From Gracilibacteraceae bacterium (lineage in GTDB: Bacteria > Bacillota > Desulfitobacteriia > Desulfitobacteriales > Syntrophobotulaceae), in NCBI GenBank assembly GCA_031263945.1, contig JAISEW010000030.1, forward strand, positions 1 to 13,650: a DNA stretch of 13,650 nucleotides, read 5' to 3'. Shown here in pieces: positions 7,447 through 13,650 of the stretch (position 1 is the first letter of the stretch; the number at the start of each line of letters is the position of its first letter). The position numbers and the translations under genes are program-made. The notes beneath the pieces were generated by a model. The model ran no database searches and was not told where the DNA came from. It saw only the letters and a program-made list of their open reading frames with translations.

Positions 7447-8746
7447 CCGTCTCACCACCACCTTTGGATACGCTGATTAATTCCTTGCCCAGCCCGAACA
7501 GCCCTTCCGCCATTTTGGCGTAGACGTGTCCCTCCGGCTTCAAAGCAAAAGCGCGGAGAGCGCAGATCGGCTGATGCAGCAGTTTGGCGGTCAGCGAAGC
7601 CGCCATTTGGCTCATGGCCTCCGCCGTGTTTTCGTCACAGGGACCGAGCCGGCGTAAAGCCAGATCGACTTCCGCCGTCTGCACGGCGCGAAAATGTTCG
7701 GTCAGGGCGCGGATAGTCGGCGTGACGGAATTCGCGGCCAGCCGGGCCATAAAATTTTCACATTCCTCCAACACGATCTTTTCACCCTGCTCCGCCGCCA
7801 GCCGGCGCCGCTCCCAGCTCGCGTCCTCCACGCACTGAAAATCGTCCAGGTCGAACAAAGTCACACCCGGGATATCCCTGGCCAAAGGGTCTATATCCCT
7901 GGGCGCCGCCATATCGATCAGGAGCAGCGGCCGCCCGCGCCGGGCCGCCATCGCCCGCGCCGTCATCTCCGCCGTGATCAGGCAGGACGGGGCCGCGGTG
8001 CTGGAAATGACGATATCCACCTCGGCGAGACAATCCGGCGTTTCCGCCAGAGAAACCGGCCGCCCGTTATAGGCCGCCGCCAGTTCCCGCGCCCGGTCCG
8101 GCGAACGGTTGGCGACAATCACGTCGGCCACGCCGTTTTCCCGCAGATGCGCCATTGCCGCGGCGCTCATCTTGCCGGCCCCGAGAACGAGAACCGAGCG
8201 CCCGTCCAGCGAACCGAGCGCGCGTTTCATCAATACGGTCGCGATATAGGGGATAGAGACTGGACATCGGTCAATGCCGGTTTCGGTCCGCACACGCTTG
8301 CCGGCGGCCAAAGCCTGCTGAAACAGCGTATTCAGCACCGGGCCGGTCGTTCCGGCCTCCCGCGCCATCTCATAAGCGTTTTTCACCTGACTGGTGATCT
8401 GCGTTTCCCCGAGCGCCATCGAGTCCAATCCGGCGGTAACGCGGAAGACGCGGCGCACGGCGTCCTGCAGGACGTGAATATAAATATGCTCAAGCACTTC
8501 TCCCGCCGGCAACCCGGCTTTATCTTCAATAAAACTCAGTATGGTCTCCTTGCCTTTTTCCCAGTTATCGGTGGCCAAATAAAATTCCGTGCGGTTACAG
8601 GTGGATAATACGCAGCATTCTTTTATTCCCGCACGCCGGCGCAATTCCGGCAGCAGCAGCCTGATCTTTTCCGCGGGCAGCGACAGTCGCTCGCGCAGTT
8701 CGATCGGAGTATTGTGATAACTCATGCCGGCTACGGCAACAAACAT
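7340..8746 (-). CDS. hemA: Glutamyl-tRNA reductase
   Basis: HemA reduces glutamyl-tRNA to glutamate-1-semialdehyde, the entry to the C5 route and usually a control point. The 468-residue protein shows the N-terminal catalytic domain with STCNRTEFY (nucleophile C50) and DSMALGETQI (108-117), the NADPH domain with VLVLGAGKMS (185-194), and the C-terminal dimerisation helices near TPTIRALTEHF. The ATG follows GAGGAG by about 8-9 nt. The last residues (from about 422), rich in Gly, Pro and Ala, lie beyond the usual family end and mostly read hemC out of frame. The C-terminus is therefore longer than normal, either genuinely or through a lost upstream stop. It is first in the operon, with its own promoter 87 nt upstream. 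No heme-regulatory CP motif was checked beyond this. Confidence 0.95.
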   Translation of the reverse strand: MFVAVAGMSYHNTPIELRERLSLPAEKIRLLLPELRRRAGIKECCVLSTCNRTEFYLATDNWEKGKETILSFIEDKAGLPAGEVLEHIYIHVLQDAVRRVFRVTAGLDSMALGETQITSQVKNAYEMAREAGTTGPVLNTLFQQALAAGKRVRTETGIDRCPVSIPYIATVLMKRALGSLDGRSVLVLGAGKMSAAAMAHLRENGVADVIVANRSPDRARELAAAYNGRPVSLAETPDCLAEVDIVISSTAAPSCLITAEMTARAMAARRGRPLLLIDMAAPRDIDPLARDIPGVTLFDLDDFQCVEDASWERRRLAAEQGEKIVLEECENFMARLAANSVTPTIRALTEHFRAVQTAEVDLALRRLGPCDENTAEAMSQMAASLTAKLLHQPICALRAFALKPEGHVYAKMAEGLFGLGKELISVSKGGGETDEPARPGWEQGKPAGPAADGMGAGSPERGLAARRL

Positions 8747-8832
8747 TTTGTCAACTCCTCGTCAATAGGTCATAGTCCCGCGGCGGCTGAAACCCGTAAA
8801 ATAACACAGGCCCGAAAGGCGGGTCTCTTTTA

Positions 8833-8861
8833 ATTATGCCATCTTTTACGCGAATAATCAA
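8833..8861 (-). promoter_or_regulatory. Sigma-A-like promoter of the heme operon
   Basis: On the minus strand a TTGATT -35 box (8856-8861) and a CATAAT -10 box (8833-8838) are separated by exactly 17 bp. It lies between the ferredoxin terminator and hemA, giving a leader of about 80 nt. It is the only good promoter seen ahead of the six-gene operon. No operator was recognised. Confidence 0.65.
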
Positions 8862-8919
8862 GTTTTTCAGCAAAAATTACGGGGCTCCCCAAACAGTCGT
8901 TACAGTTCCTAAGCTCCCC

Positions 8920-8951
8920 AAAAAAACAGAAACTCTTTGCAGAGTTCCTGT
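8920..8951 (-). terminator. Intrinsic terminator of the ferredoxin gene
   Basis: On the minus strand an 11-position stem with one internal mismatch (ACAGGAACTCT paired with AGAGTTTCTGT) closes a 4-nt GCAA loop, followed directly by seven T. It lies 20 nt after the ferredoxin stop and ahead of the hemA promoter. It should keep ferredoxin transcription out of the heme operon. Confidence 0.88.
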
Positions 8952-8970
8952 CGGAGGTGAATAAAGAAGG

Positions 8971-9138
8971 CTATTTTTCGATTATAGCTTCGGCGGCGCA
9001 GACTTCGCAACAGGCGCCGCATTCAGAACATGCGTCCTGATCGATAACGTATTTGCCGTCGCCTTCACTGATGGCGCCAGTAGCGCACTCATCCATGCAA
9101 GAGCCGCAGCTGATGCAGTCGTCGGTAATCACATACAT
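8971..9138 (-). CDS. 2[4Fe-4S] ferredoxin, clostridial type
   Basis: This 55-residue protein is a small cytoplasmic electron carrier. It holds two complete cluster motifs, C8-I-S-C-G-S-C-M-D-E-C18 and C37-S-E-C-G-A-C-C-E-V-C47, in the CxxCxxCxxxC pattern of bacterial low-potential ferredoxins, with the usual internal twofold symmetry and acidic composition. There is one extra cysteine (C44) next to the second motif. The ATG has an excellent AAAGGAGG upstream. It appears monocistronic, with its own promoter and a strong terminator, between pgcA and hemA. Ferredoxins of this kind can feed electrons to radical-SAM enzymes, so service to AhbC/AhbD is an attractive guess, but general anaerobic metabolism is just as possible. 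Confidence 0.95.
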   Translation of the reverse strand: MYVITDDCISCGSCMDECATGAISEGDGKYVIDQDACSECGACCEVCAAEAIIEK

Positions 9139-9171
9139 GGCTGAAAACCTCCTTTGATCAAATTCAGAAAC

Positions 9172-9200
9172 ACTATATCAGAGAAGGAATTAAAAGGCAA
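9172..9200 (-). promoter_or_regulatory. Sigma-A-like promoter of the ferredoxin gene
   Basis: A TTGCCT -35 box (9195-9200) and TATAGT -10 box (9172-9177) on the minus strand are 17 bp apart, 34 nt or so before the ferredoxin ATG, in an AT-rich gap. No intrinsic terminator was found between the phosphoglucomutase stop and this promoter. Confidence 0.6.
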
Positions 9201-9241
9201 GAGCAAAGTGAAATAAATATTATATATTTGAGTTATTCAAG

Positions 9242-10987
9242 CTATTTTGACGAATTGAGCATTTCGGCGTAAGGCCGGAAAAAGTCTCCCCGGACGGCGG
9301 CCAGAGCGTTTTCGGCTTCAGCCCTGTTAGCCCCGGACACGCAAAAATAAAAGCGGATCTTGGGTTCGGTGCCTGACGGGCGCGCCATGACAAACCCGCC
9401 GCCGGCAAGGGAAAAGCGCAGTAGATTCATGCTGGGAAAATCAAGACGGCTCACTTTCCCGTCCGCGGCGCGGCTTTCACCCGCGGCGAAATCCTCGCGG
9501 CTGGACACCGCCGTCCCGCCTAAGACCGGGCGCGCGTCGCCGCGCAAGGCGCTCATGATCGCTTCCATTTGGGCCGCGCCGTCAAAATCCGTGAAACTGT
9601 AAGCGACCTGGTCATCCAAGAAATATCCCCATTTTACATATATTTCCTCCAGCACGTCCACGAGCGATTTGCCGGTCCGGAGCCGGAAAAACAGGGCCGC
9701 TTCCGCCATCAGAGCCGCCGCCAGCACCGCGTCTTTATCGCGGGCGTATGTGCCGGTGAGATAACCGAGGCTTTCCTCAAAACCGAAGATGAACGTTCCC
9801 TGCCCCGATTGTTCCATAGCGTGGATCTGTTCGCCGATAAATTTGAACCCGACCGGGACTTCCGTGCAGGTCACGCCGAACGACTCCGCGATCTTGCCGG
9901 CCAGCGCGGTAGAGACGACGCTTTTGACCACGCGGCTGTCCGGCGGCAGGGCGCTATGGCTGTTCAGGATATAATATTCCAGCAGCACGCCTGCCTGATT
10001 GCCGGTAAAATGGCGCCAGGCGCCGTCAGGTTCCCGCCCGCAGACACCGAGCCGGTCAGAATCGGGATCGGTGGCCAGCAGCAGCTCCGCGCCCTGCGCG
10101 TCTCCGTAGCGGCGGGCCAGAGCAAAGGCTTCCTTTTCCTCCGGGTTCGGCACGGAAACGGTGGGAAAATCACCGTCCGGCTGTTCCTGTTCCGGCACCG
10201 TGAACACATGGGTAAAACCGATTTGCGCCAGTATCCGCTGTACAGGCACAGCGCCGGCCCCGTGCAGCGGAGTGAAGACCACGCGCAGTTCCCCGCCGCG
10301 CGCCGTTGTCAGCTCCGGTTGGAGCATCTGGGCCTGAACAGCCGCCAGATAAGCGGCGTCGATCTCCGCTCCCACCGTGGTCAAAAGGCCGTCCGCCCGC
10401 AGTTCCGCCTCCGGCCGCGCCGGGACGCGCCAATCCTCGCGTTTCGCGATCGCGGCCGCAATGGCCTCGGCTTTATCCGGCGCCAGCTGGGCGCCGTCGG
10501 CCCAATATACTTTATAACCGTTATAATTTTTCGGATTATGGCTGGCCGTCACCATGACGCCGGCCGCCGCGCCCAGATAGCGCACGGCGAAAGAAAGCTC
10601 CGGCGTCGGGCGCAGCGTTTCAAAGCAAAAGGCGCGGATGCCGTTGGTCCCCAGCACGAGCGCCGTTTCCCGCGCGAATTCCGGGGAAAAACGCCGTGAA
10701 TCACAGGCGATCACCACCCCGCGCCGCGCGCCGTCGCCCCCTTCGGCTTTGATGGCGTCAGCCAGGCCCTGCGTCAGTTTGCGGACGACGTAAATATTCA
10801 TGCGGTTCGTGCCGGCCCCCAGTTTGCCGCGCATACCGCCCGTGCCGAATTCCAGGTCACGGGCCAGGCGATCTTCGATTTCCCGCGGATCGGTTATATT
10901 TAAAAGTTCGGTTCGCGTCTCCGAACTGAAATAATCGTCCTCCGTCCACAGGCGCAGATTTTCCCGCGTTCGCTCCGTATATGCCAA
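9242..10987 (-). CDS. pgcA: Phosphoglucomutase / phosphomannomutase (PgcA-like)
   Basis: This cytoplasmic alpha-phosphohexomutase interconverts glucose-1- and glucose-6-phosphate, supplying sugar nucleotides. The 581-residue length fits PgcA-type enzymes. Four signature loops are present: TASHNPKNYNGYK with phosphoserine S149, the Mg site ATDPDSDRLG (D307, D309, D311), the sugar loop GFEESLGYL (402-410) and the phosphate-binding loop RPSGTEPKIR (536-545). FGTGGMRGKLGAGTNRMN near residue 47 is typical of this subgroup. The start is TTG at 10987, preceded by GGAGGAG about 6 nt upstream; no better ATG or GTG lies near. It has its own promoter and is transcribed divergently from the MBL hydrolase. 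Exact substrate preference (glucose or mannose phosphate) cannot be told. Confidence 0.93.
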   Translation of the reverse strand: MAYTERTRENLRLWTEDDYFSSETRTELLNITDPREIEDRLARDLEFGTGGMRGKLGAGTNRMNIYVVRKLTQGLADAIKAEGGDGARRGVVIACDSRRFSPEFARETALVLGTNGIRAFCFETLRPTPELSFAVRYLGAAAGVMVTASHNPKNYNGYKVYWADGAQLAPDKAEAIAAAIAKREDWRVPARPEAELRADGLLTTVGAEIDAAYLAAVQAQMLQPELTTARGGELRVVFTPLHGAGAVPVQRILAQIGFTHVFTVPEQEQPDGDFPTVSVPNPEEKEAFALARRYGDAQGAELLLATDPDSDRLGVCGREPDGAWRHFTGNQAGVLLEYYILNSHSALPPDSRVVKSVVSTALAGKIAESFGVTCTEVPVGFKFIGEQIHAMEQSGQGTFIFGFEESLGYLTGTYARDKDAVLAAALMAEAALFFRLRTGKSLVDVLEEIYVKWGYFLDDQVAYSFTDFDGAAQMEAIMSALRGDARPVLGGTAVSSREDFAAGESRAADGKVSRLDFPSMNLLRFSLAGGGFVMARPSGTEPKIRFYFCVSGANRAEAENALAAVRGDFFRPYAEMLNSSK

Positions 10988-11051
10988 GCTTTTCTCCTCC
11001 TCCGCTGTCAGGCGTTATCCGCGAATAAACCGCCCGTTGATTTCCATTTGA

Positions 11052-11080
11052 ATTATACCCCTTTATAACGCAAAACGCAA
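11052..11080 (-). promoter_or_regulatory. Sigma-A-like promoter of pgcA
   Basis: A consensus TATAAT -10 box (11052-11057) and TTGCGT -35 box (11075-11080) on the minus strand are 17 bp apart, about 65 bp before the TTG start. It lies back to back with the promoter of the + strand hydrolase gene. Confidence 0.7.
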
Positions 11081-11102
11081 TATTTTCTCGCGGCGCCCCG
11101 TA

Positions 11103-11131
11103 TTCACAAATCAGCGTTAATATGATATGCT
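11103..11131 (+). promoter_or_regulatory. Probable promoter of the MBL hydrolase-ybaK pair
   Basis: TTCACA (11103-11108) and TATGCT (11126-11131) are 17 bp apart on the + strand, about 70 bp before the ATG at 11204. The boxes are moderate matches. The placement in a 216-bp divergent gap supports the call. Confidence 0.5.
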
Positions 11132-11203
11132 GTAGAAACATGAAAAATACCGGATGAGGCTTCTAAATAAACCGAAATCGCGGAGAAAGGCGGGCGAGAC
11201 GGA

Positions 11204-11899
11204 ATGAAAATCACCGACCATATCGAAATGCTCGAACTGAAAACGGACGGCGGGGCAATTTACCCGGCGCTGCTGCACGACGGCAGCCACTTGATCCTGG
11301 CGGACACAGGGTTTCCGGGGCAAACGGAGCAGCTCAAGGCGGCGATAGCGGAAGCGGGCTTTGCGCCGGAGCGCCTGACGGCCATTATCATCACCCATCA
11401 GGATATCGACCATATCGGCTGCGCCGCGGATCTGGCCAAGATCGCGCCGGGCGCCGAAATCATGGCGCATGTCGAAGAAGCGCCGTATATCGACGGCAGC
11501 AGGACCCCCGTCAAGCTGGCGGCGCTGGAAGAGCGCCGCGAGGAACTGGACGAGCCGATGAAAGATGTCCTTGATAATATGAGGCGCGGCTTCGCGAACT
11601 GCCGCGTCAAAGCGGACCGTCTGCTGCGTGACGGCGACGTTTTGCCTTGGTGCGGCGGCATAGAGATCATACACGCGCCGGGCCACACGCCGGGGCATAT
11701 TTGTCTCTTTGTCCAAGGCGACGGCGCGCTGATAGCCGGAGACGCTCTGAACATAAACGGCAGGCGGCTGACAGGCGCGAACCCTGTCCACACGCTGGAC
11801 GCGGAGCTGGCGCGGCGGTCGGAAGCCCGTTTGCGAAGCTATCCCTGCAAACATGTCCTCTGCTACCACGGCGGGGCGCTGAATCTGGATCTGCCGTGA
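11204..11899 (+). CDS. MBL-fold metallo-hydrolase
   Basis: A 231-residue cytoplasmic protein of the metallo-beta-lactamase fold, lacking a signal peptide. Metal ligands can be placed: THQDIDH (H65, D67, D69, H70), HTPGH (H161, H165), D180 in AGDAL and H222 in CYHGG. The first motif is HxDxDH rather than the classical HxHxDH, a variant I recall from many Firmicute MBL proteins, so the site is probably still metal-binding. The substrate cannot be told; relatives include glyoxalase II-like and lactonase-like hydrolases. GGAGAAAGG stands upstream of the ATG. The gene ends in a GTGA overlap with the ybaK-type gene, so the two are likely co-translated. Confidence 0.85.
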   Translation: MKITDHIEMLELKTDGGAIYPALLHDGSHLILADTGFPGQTEQLKAAIAEAGFAPERLTAIIITHQDIDHIGCAADLAKIAPGAEIMAHVEEAPYIDGSRTPVKLAALEERREELDEPMKDVLDNMRRGFANCRVKADRLLRDGDVLPWCGGIEIIHAPGHTPGHICLFVQGDGALIAGDALNINGRRLTGANPVHTLDAELARRSEARLRSYPCKHVLCYHGGALNLDLP

Positions 11900-12363
11900 G
11901 TAAAACAAACGCGCTCCGCATACTGGAAGCCGCCGGAGCGCCGTTTTCCGTCCATGAATACGACCCGTCGGACGGCAAGATCGACGGTCTCAGCGCAGCG
12001 GCGAAAATAGGGCGCGCGCCGGAAACCGTGTTCAAGACGCTGGTCACGTCGGGCAAAACGACGGGGCTGAACGTCTTTGTCATTCCCGCGGCGTGCGAGC
12101 TTGACTTGAAGAAAGCGGCGGCAGCGGCGGGCGACAAGTACGTCGAGATGATAAAATCCCGCGACTTGGAACCGCGGACCGGCTATATTCACGGCGGCTG
12201 CTCGCCTGTCGGCATGAAGAAGCCCTTCCCGACATTCATCGAGGAAACCGCCCAATTACTCGACACAATGATCGTCAGCGCGGGGCGGATCGGTCTGCAA
12301 GCGGAACTGGCGCCGGAAGATCTGGCGCGGATCACAGGCGCGGCGTTTCGGGATTTAGTTTAA
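11896..12363 (+). CDS. ybaK: Cys-tRNA(Pro)/Cys-tRNA(Cys) deacylase, YbaK/EbsC type
   Basis: YbaK-family proteins hydrolyse Cys-tRNA(Pro) made in error by prolyl-tRNA synthetase. The 155-residue protein is the normal length and shows the single-domain fold's motifs: a central VFKTLV with the probable catalytic lysine K47, VIPAACELDLKKAA, and HGGCSPVGMKKPFPTF (99-114). The frame is open further upstream, but GTG at 11896 gives the family's usual N-terminus (SKTNALRILEAAG) and overlaps the MBL stop as GTGA. A clear ribosome site is lacking, which fits translational coupling. Its stop overlaps the stop of the convergent transporter gene by 3 nt. Related ProX-type deacylases act on Ala-tRNA(Pro), so the exact specificity is inferred. 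Confidence 0.9.
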   Translation: MSKTNALRILEAAGAPFSVHEYDPSDGKIDGLSAAAKIGRAPETVFKTLVTSGKTTGLNVFVIPAACELDLKKAAAAAGDKYVEMIKSRDLEPRTGYIHGGCSPVGMKKPFPTFIEETAQLLDTMIVSAGRIGLQAELAPEDLARITGAAFRDLV

Positions 12364-13256
12364 TTCCGTCGCGCCGTCTCTCCCAGCAGGGGATCCTGAC
12401 GGCCCAAAGAAGCGAGCAGCATGGCGGCGATGATGAGGACGGCGCCGGCGGCGAACGAAAGCGTAAAACGGTCGTAGCCGCGGAGTACGGAAAAAATTAC
12501 GGCGAAAACCGATTCAAGGCACAAGGCGACAGCCGTTGTGTTGGCGGAAACGCGGGATTGGATGAGCGTTTGAAAAAAGAAAGCCAGCCCCGTGGCGAAC
12601 ACCGTGAGGAAAAGAAGCCCCGGCAGCGCCGGTCCCCAAACGACGGCGCCGTACCCGTCTTTTTCCGTAACTAAAGAGAACGCGGCCGCCAGCAAAGACA
12701 CCGTCCCCAGTTGAACGACGCTGAAATTCAAAATCGGCAGAACGGGGGCGAATCGCTCCAGCAAAATCAGGTGGAGCGCAAAAAACAGCGCGCAGCAAAC
12801 GGTGAGGACGTCGCCGCCGTTGAAACTCAGATCCGCGGCGAATATGCCCGATATGAGCGCTATACCGGCAAAACTCAAGGGCGCCGTCAACAGTGGCCGC
12901 CAAGTCGCTTTTTTCTTCAAAACCATCATGAAAACCGGGACTATGATCACATATAATCCGGTCAGCAAGCCGTTTTTCGCCGGGGTGGTCAATTCAAGGC
13001 CAAAAGTCTGGAAGGCGTAGGCAAAAAAAATGACCGCGCCCACGAGCACCCCGCCCCGGACGGTCGCCCGGTCAAAAGAGCGAACCGGCGCGGCGCGGCG
13101 CAGGGCGAGCAGCAGCAGGGCGCCGAACCCAAATCGGAAAGCGAGCAGCAACCAGATAGGGAAGCCGCCGGAGAGCAAATCTTTCAATACGATAAAACTA
13201 TAGCCAAAAATCAGGCCGAACAGGACTAAAACGGCTATGAGCAATTGTTTAGACAT
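12360..13256 (-). CDS. DMT-superfamily (EamA) transporter
   Basis: A 298-residue inner-membrane protein with about ten hydrophobic segments in two EamA-type repeats, as in drug/metabolite transporters. The first segment is LLIAVLVLFGLIFGYSFIVL, and the conserved loop LTTPAKNGLLTGLYVIIVPV marks the start of the third or fourth helix. The substrate is unknown; family members export amino acids, purines or small metabolites. The open frame reaches back to 13343. I chose ATG 13256 (MSKQLL), because the upstream part is not hydrophobic and lies across a good promoter whose start point falls on this ATG. ATG 13265 sits inside the -10 box. It is convergent with ybaK. An upstream start from read-through of the regulator gene cannot be excluded. 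Confidence 0.85.
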   Translation of the reverse strand: MSKQLLIAVLVLFGLIFGYSFIVLKDLLSGGFPIWLLLAFRFGFGALLLLALRRAAPVRSFDRATVRGGVLVGAVIFFAYAFQTFGLELTTPAKNGLLTGLYVIIVPVFMMVLKKKATWRPLLTAPLSFAGIALISGIFAADLSFNGGDVLTVCCALFFALHLILLERFAPVLPILNFSVVQLGTVSLLAAAFSLVTEKDGYGAVVWGPALPGLLFLTVFATGLAFFFQTLIQSRVSANTTAVALCLESVFAVIFSVLRGYDRFTLSFAAGAVLIIAAMLLASLGRQDPLLGETARRN

Positions 13257-13263
13257 ATATCGC

Positions 13264-13292
13264 ATTATACAGCTTTTTGCCGCCTCTCGCAA
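13264..13292 (-). promoter_or_regulatory. Promoter of the EamA transporter, implying a leaderless mRNA
   Basis: On the minus strand TTGCGA (13287-13292) and a perfect TATAAT (13264-13269) are 17 bp apart. The expected start of transcription, 7 or 8 nt after the -10 box, is at 13256-13257, the A of the ATG. No ribosome site exists between. Confidence 0.6.
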
Positions 13293-13358
13293 GTCCCGCG
13301 CAAATTGACAAGCGGCGGCCAAGCCAGACCTACCACCTACCACAGAAAAGGTGATTCA

Positions 13359-13650
13359 TCAATTCTTAGCCTTTTTCGGCGCTTCCAAGCCCAAGGCCGC
13401 CCTTTTCTTGATGACCGCCGGATGGCTGAGCCCGATGTGCAGGGCGGTGCTGCGGATCGTGCCGTAGGCCGCTAGCGCCTGTCTCAGAAACTCCCGCTCA
13501 AAAGCCTCCTTGGCCTCACGGAAACTCGCGTACTCCAACAGCTTGCCGCTCGCCGCGACATCACCCTCAGTGTCGTCAGTAGCAGGGCTGATGAGTTTAT
13601 GCATGTCCGAACCCTCGTTAGCGTTGATGCTCATCAAGGCATGGAGGTCG
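13359..13650 (-). CDS. 3' end of a probable sigma-54-type regulator (TyrR/Fis-like HTH), partial
   Basis: The frame is open to the right window edge, so only about the last 97 residues are seen. They contain FREAKEAFEREFLRQALAAY followed by the helix-turn-helix TALHIGLSHPAVIKKRAALGL (about 65-86 of the visible part) and a short lysine-rich tail. This pattern is the DNA-binding end of TyrR-like, PAS- and AAA-containing sigma-54 activators, where an HTH of the ISHPAVIKK kind is typical. The AAA and sensor domains would lie outside the window. A TTG at 13637 and an ATG at 13634 are in frame, but residues before them (DLHA) continue the frame, so they are probably internal. A stand-alone 90-residue HTH protein is the alternative. 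The gene runs in the same direction as the transporter, 102 nt upstream. Confidence 0.7.
   Translation of the reverse strand, partial: DLHALMSINANEGSDMHKLISPATDDTEGDVAASGKLLEYASFREAKEAFEREFLRQALAAYGTIRSTALHIGLSHPAVIKKRAALGLEAPKKAKN

Noticed and set aside
7694..8608. A 304-residue + strand open frame
   Set aside because: It is the complement of hemA; the composition is Arg/His/Gly-rich without any motif.
8881..8890. GGGGCTCCCC palindrome upstream of the hemA promoter
   Set aside because: A hairpin would have a 2-nt loop, and no matching operator is known to me. A second GGGGAGC copy lies nearby, but this is too little to call a regulator site.
9569..10699. A 376-residue + strand open frame
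   Set aside because: It lies wholly antisense to the phosphoglucomutase gene, which has all four signature loops.
11117..11908. A 263-residue minus-strand open frame
   Set aside because: It is antisense to the MBL hydrolase, which has a full set of metal ligands and a ribosome site.
13330..13343. Tandem CTACCAC repeat between the regulator and transporter genes
   Set aside because: Two short copies only; too little for an operator or repeat array.
1..13650. CRISPR array, tRNA or rRNA genes
   Set aside because: No regularly spaced repeats and no cloverleaf or rRNA-like segments were seen by eye on either strand. A tRNAscan or CRISPR search was not possible.

Overview
The window looks like the chromosome of an anaerobic bacterium that makes heme by the siroheme-dependent (Ahb) route. 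The DNA is GC-rich. Genes are tightly packed, often sharing ATGA or GTGA overlaps, with AGGAGG-type ribosome sites and sigma-A-like promoters. These traits and the gene set (Ahb enzymes, CobA-HemD fusion, clostridial-type 2[4Fe-4S] ferredoxin, PgcA-like phosphoglucomutase) suggest a GC-rich anaerobic Firmicute (Negativicutes or Peptococcaceae-like). That placement is an inference; no rRNA or other marker gene is present.

Layout. (1) Positions 1-1745 hold an apparently complete ISNCY/IS1202-type insertion sequence on the + strand: one DDE transposase, degenerate terminal inverted repeats with internal repeats, and a roughly 310-nt noncoding 3' segment rich in hairpins. Its left tip coincides with the window edge. 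(2) Positions 1780-8746, all on the minus strand, form a heme operon read hemA, hemC, cobA-hemD, ahbC, ahbD, ahbA-ahbB fusion. All six genes overlap or nearly touch, and a sigma-A-like promoter lies ahead of hemA. (3) Positions 8920-9200 hold a monocistronic 55-aa ferredoxin gene with its own promoter and intrinsic terminator. (4) Positions 9242-10987 encode a phosphoglucomutase with a TTG start. (5) Divergent from it, 11204-12363 is a + strand pair: an MBL-fold hydrolase and a YbaK-type Cys-tRNA(Pro) deacylase. (6) Convergent with that pair is a DMT/EamA transporter (12360-13256) whose promoter implies a leaderless mRNA. (7) The right edge holds the 3' end of a probable sigma-54-type regulator with a TyrR/Fis-like HTH.

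How the genes work together. HemA starts tetrapyrrole synthesis from glutamyl-tRNA, HemC builds hydroxymethylbilane, and CobA-HemD closes it to uroporphyrinogen III and methylates it to precorrin-2. After oxidation and iron insertion to siroheme, by enzymes not in the window, AhbAB makes 12,18-didecarboxysiroheme, AhbC makes Fe-coproporphyrin III and AhbD makes heme b. HemL, HemB and the siroheme-forming enzymes are absent here. The insertion sequence lies 35 bp beyond the end of ahbAB, where further heme genes might be expected. The small ferredoxin is a plausible but unproven electron partner for the radical-SAM steps.

No clearly new system is evident. The least explained element is the structured noncoding segment of the insertion sequence. 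Stretches over 300 bases without a gene: only 1431-1779, described under that segment and the right IS end.
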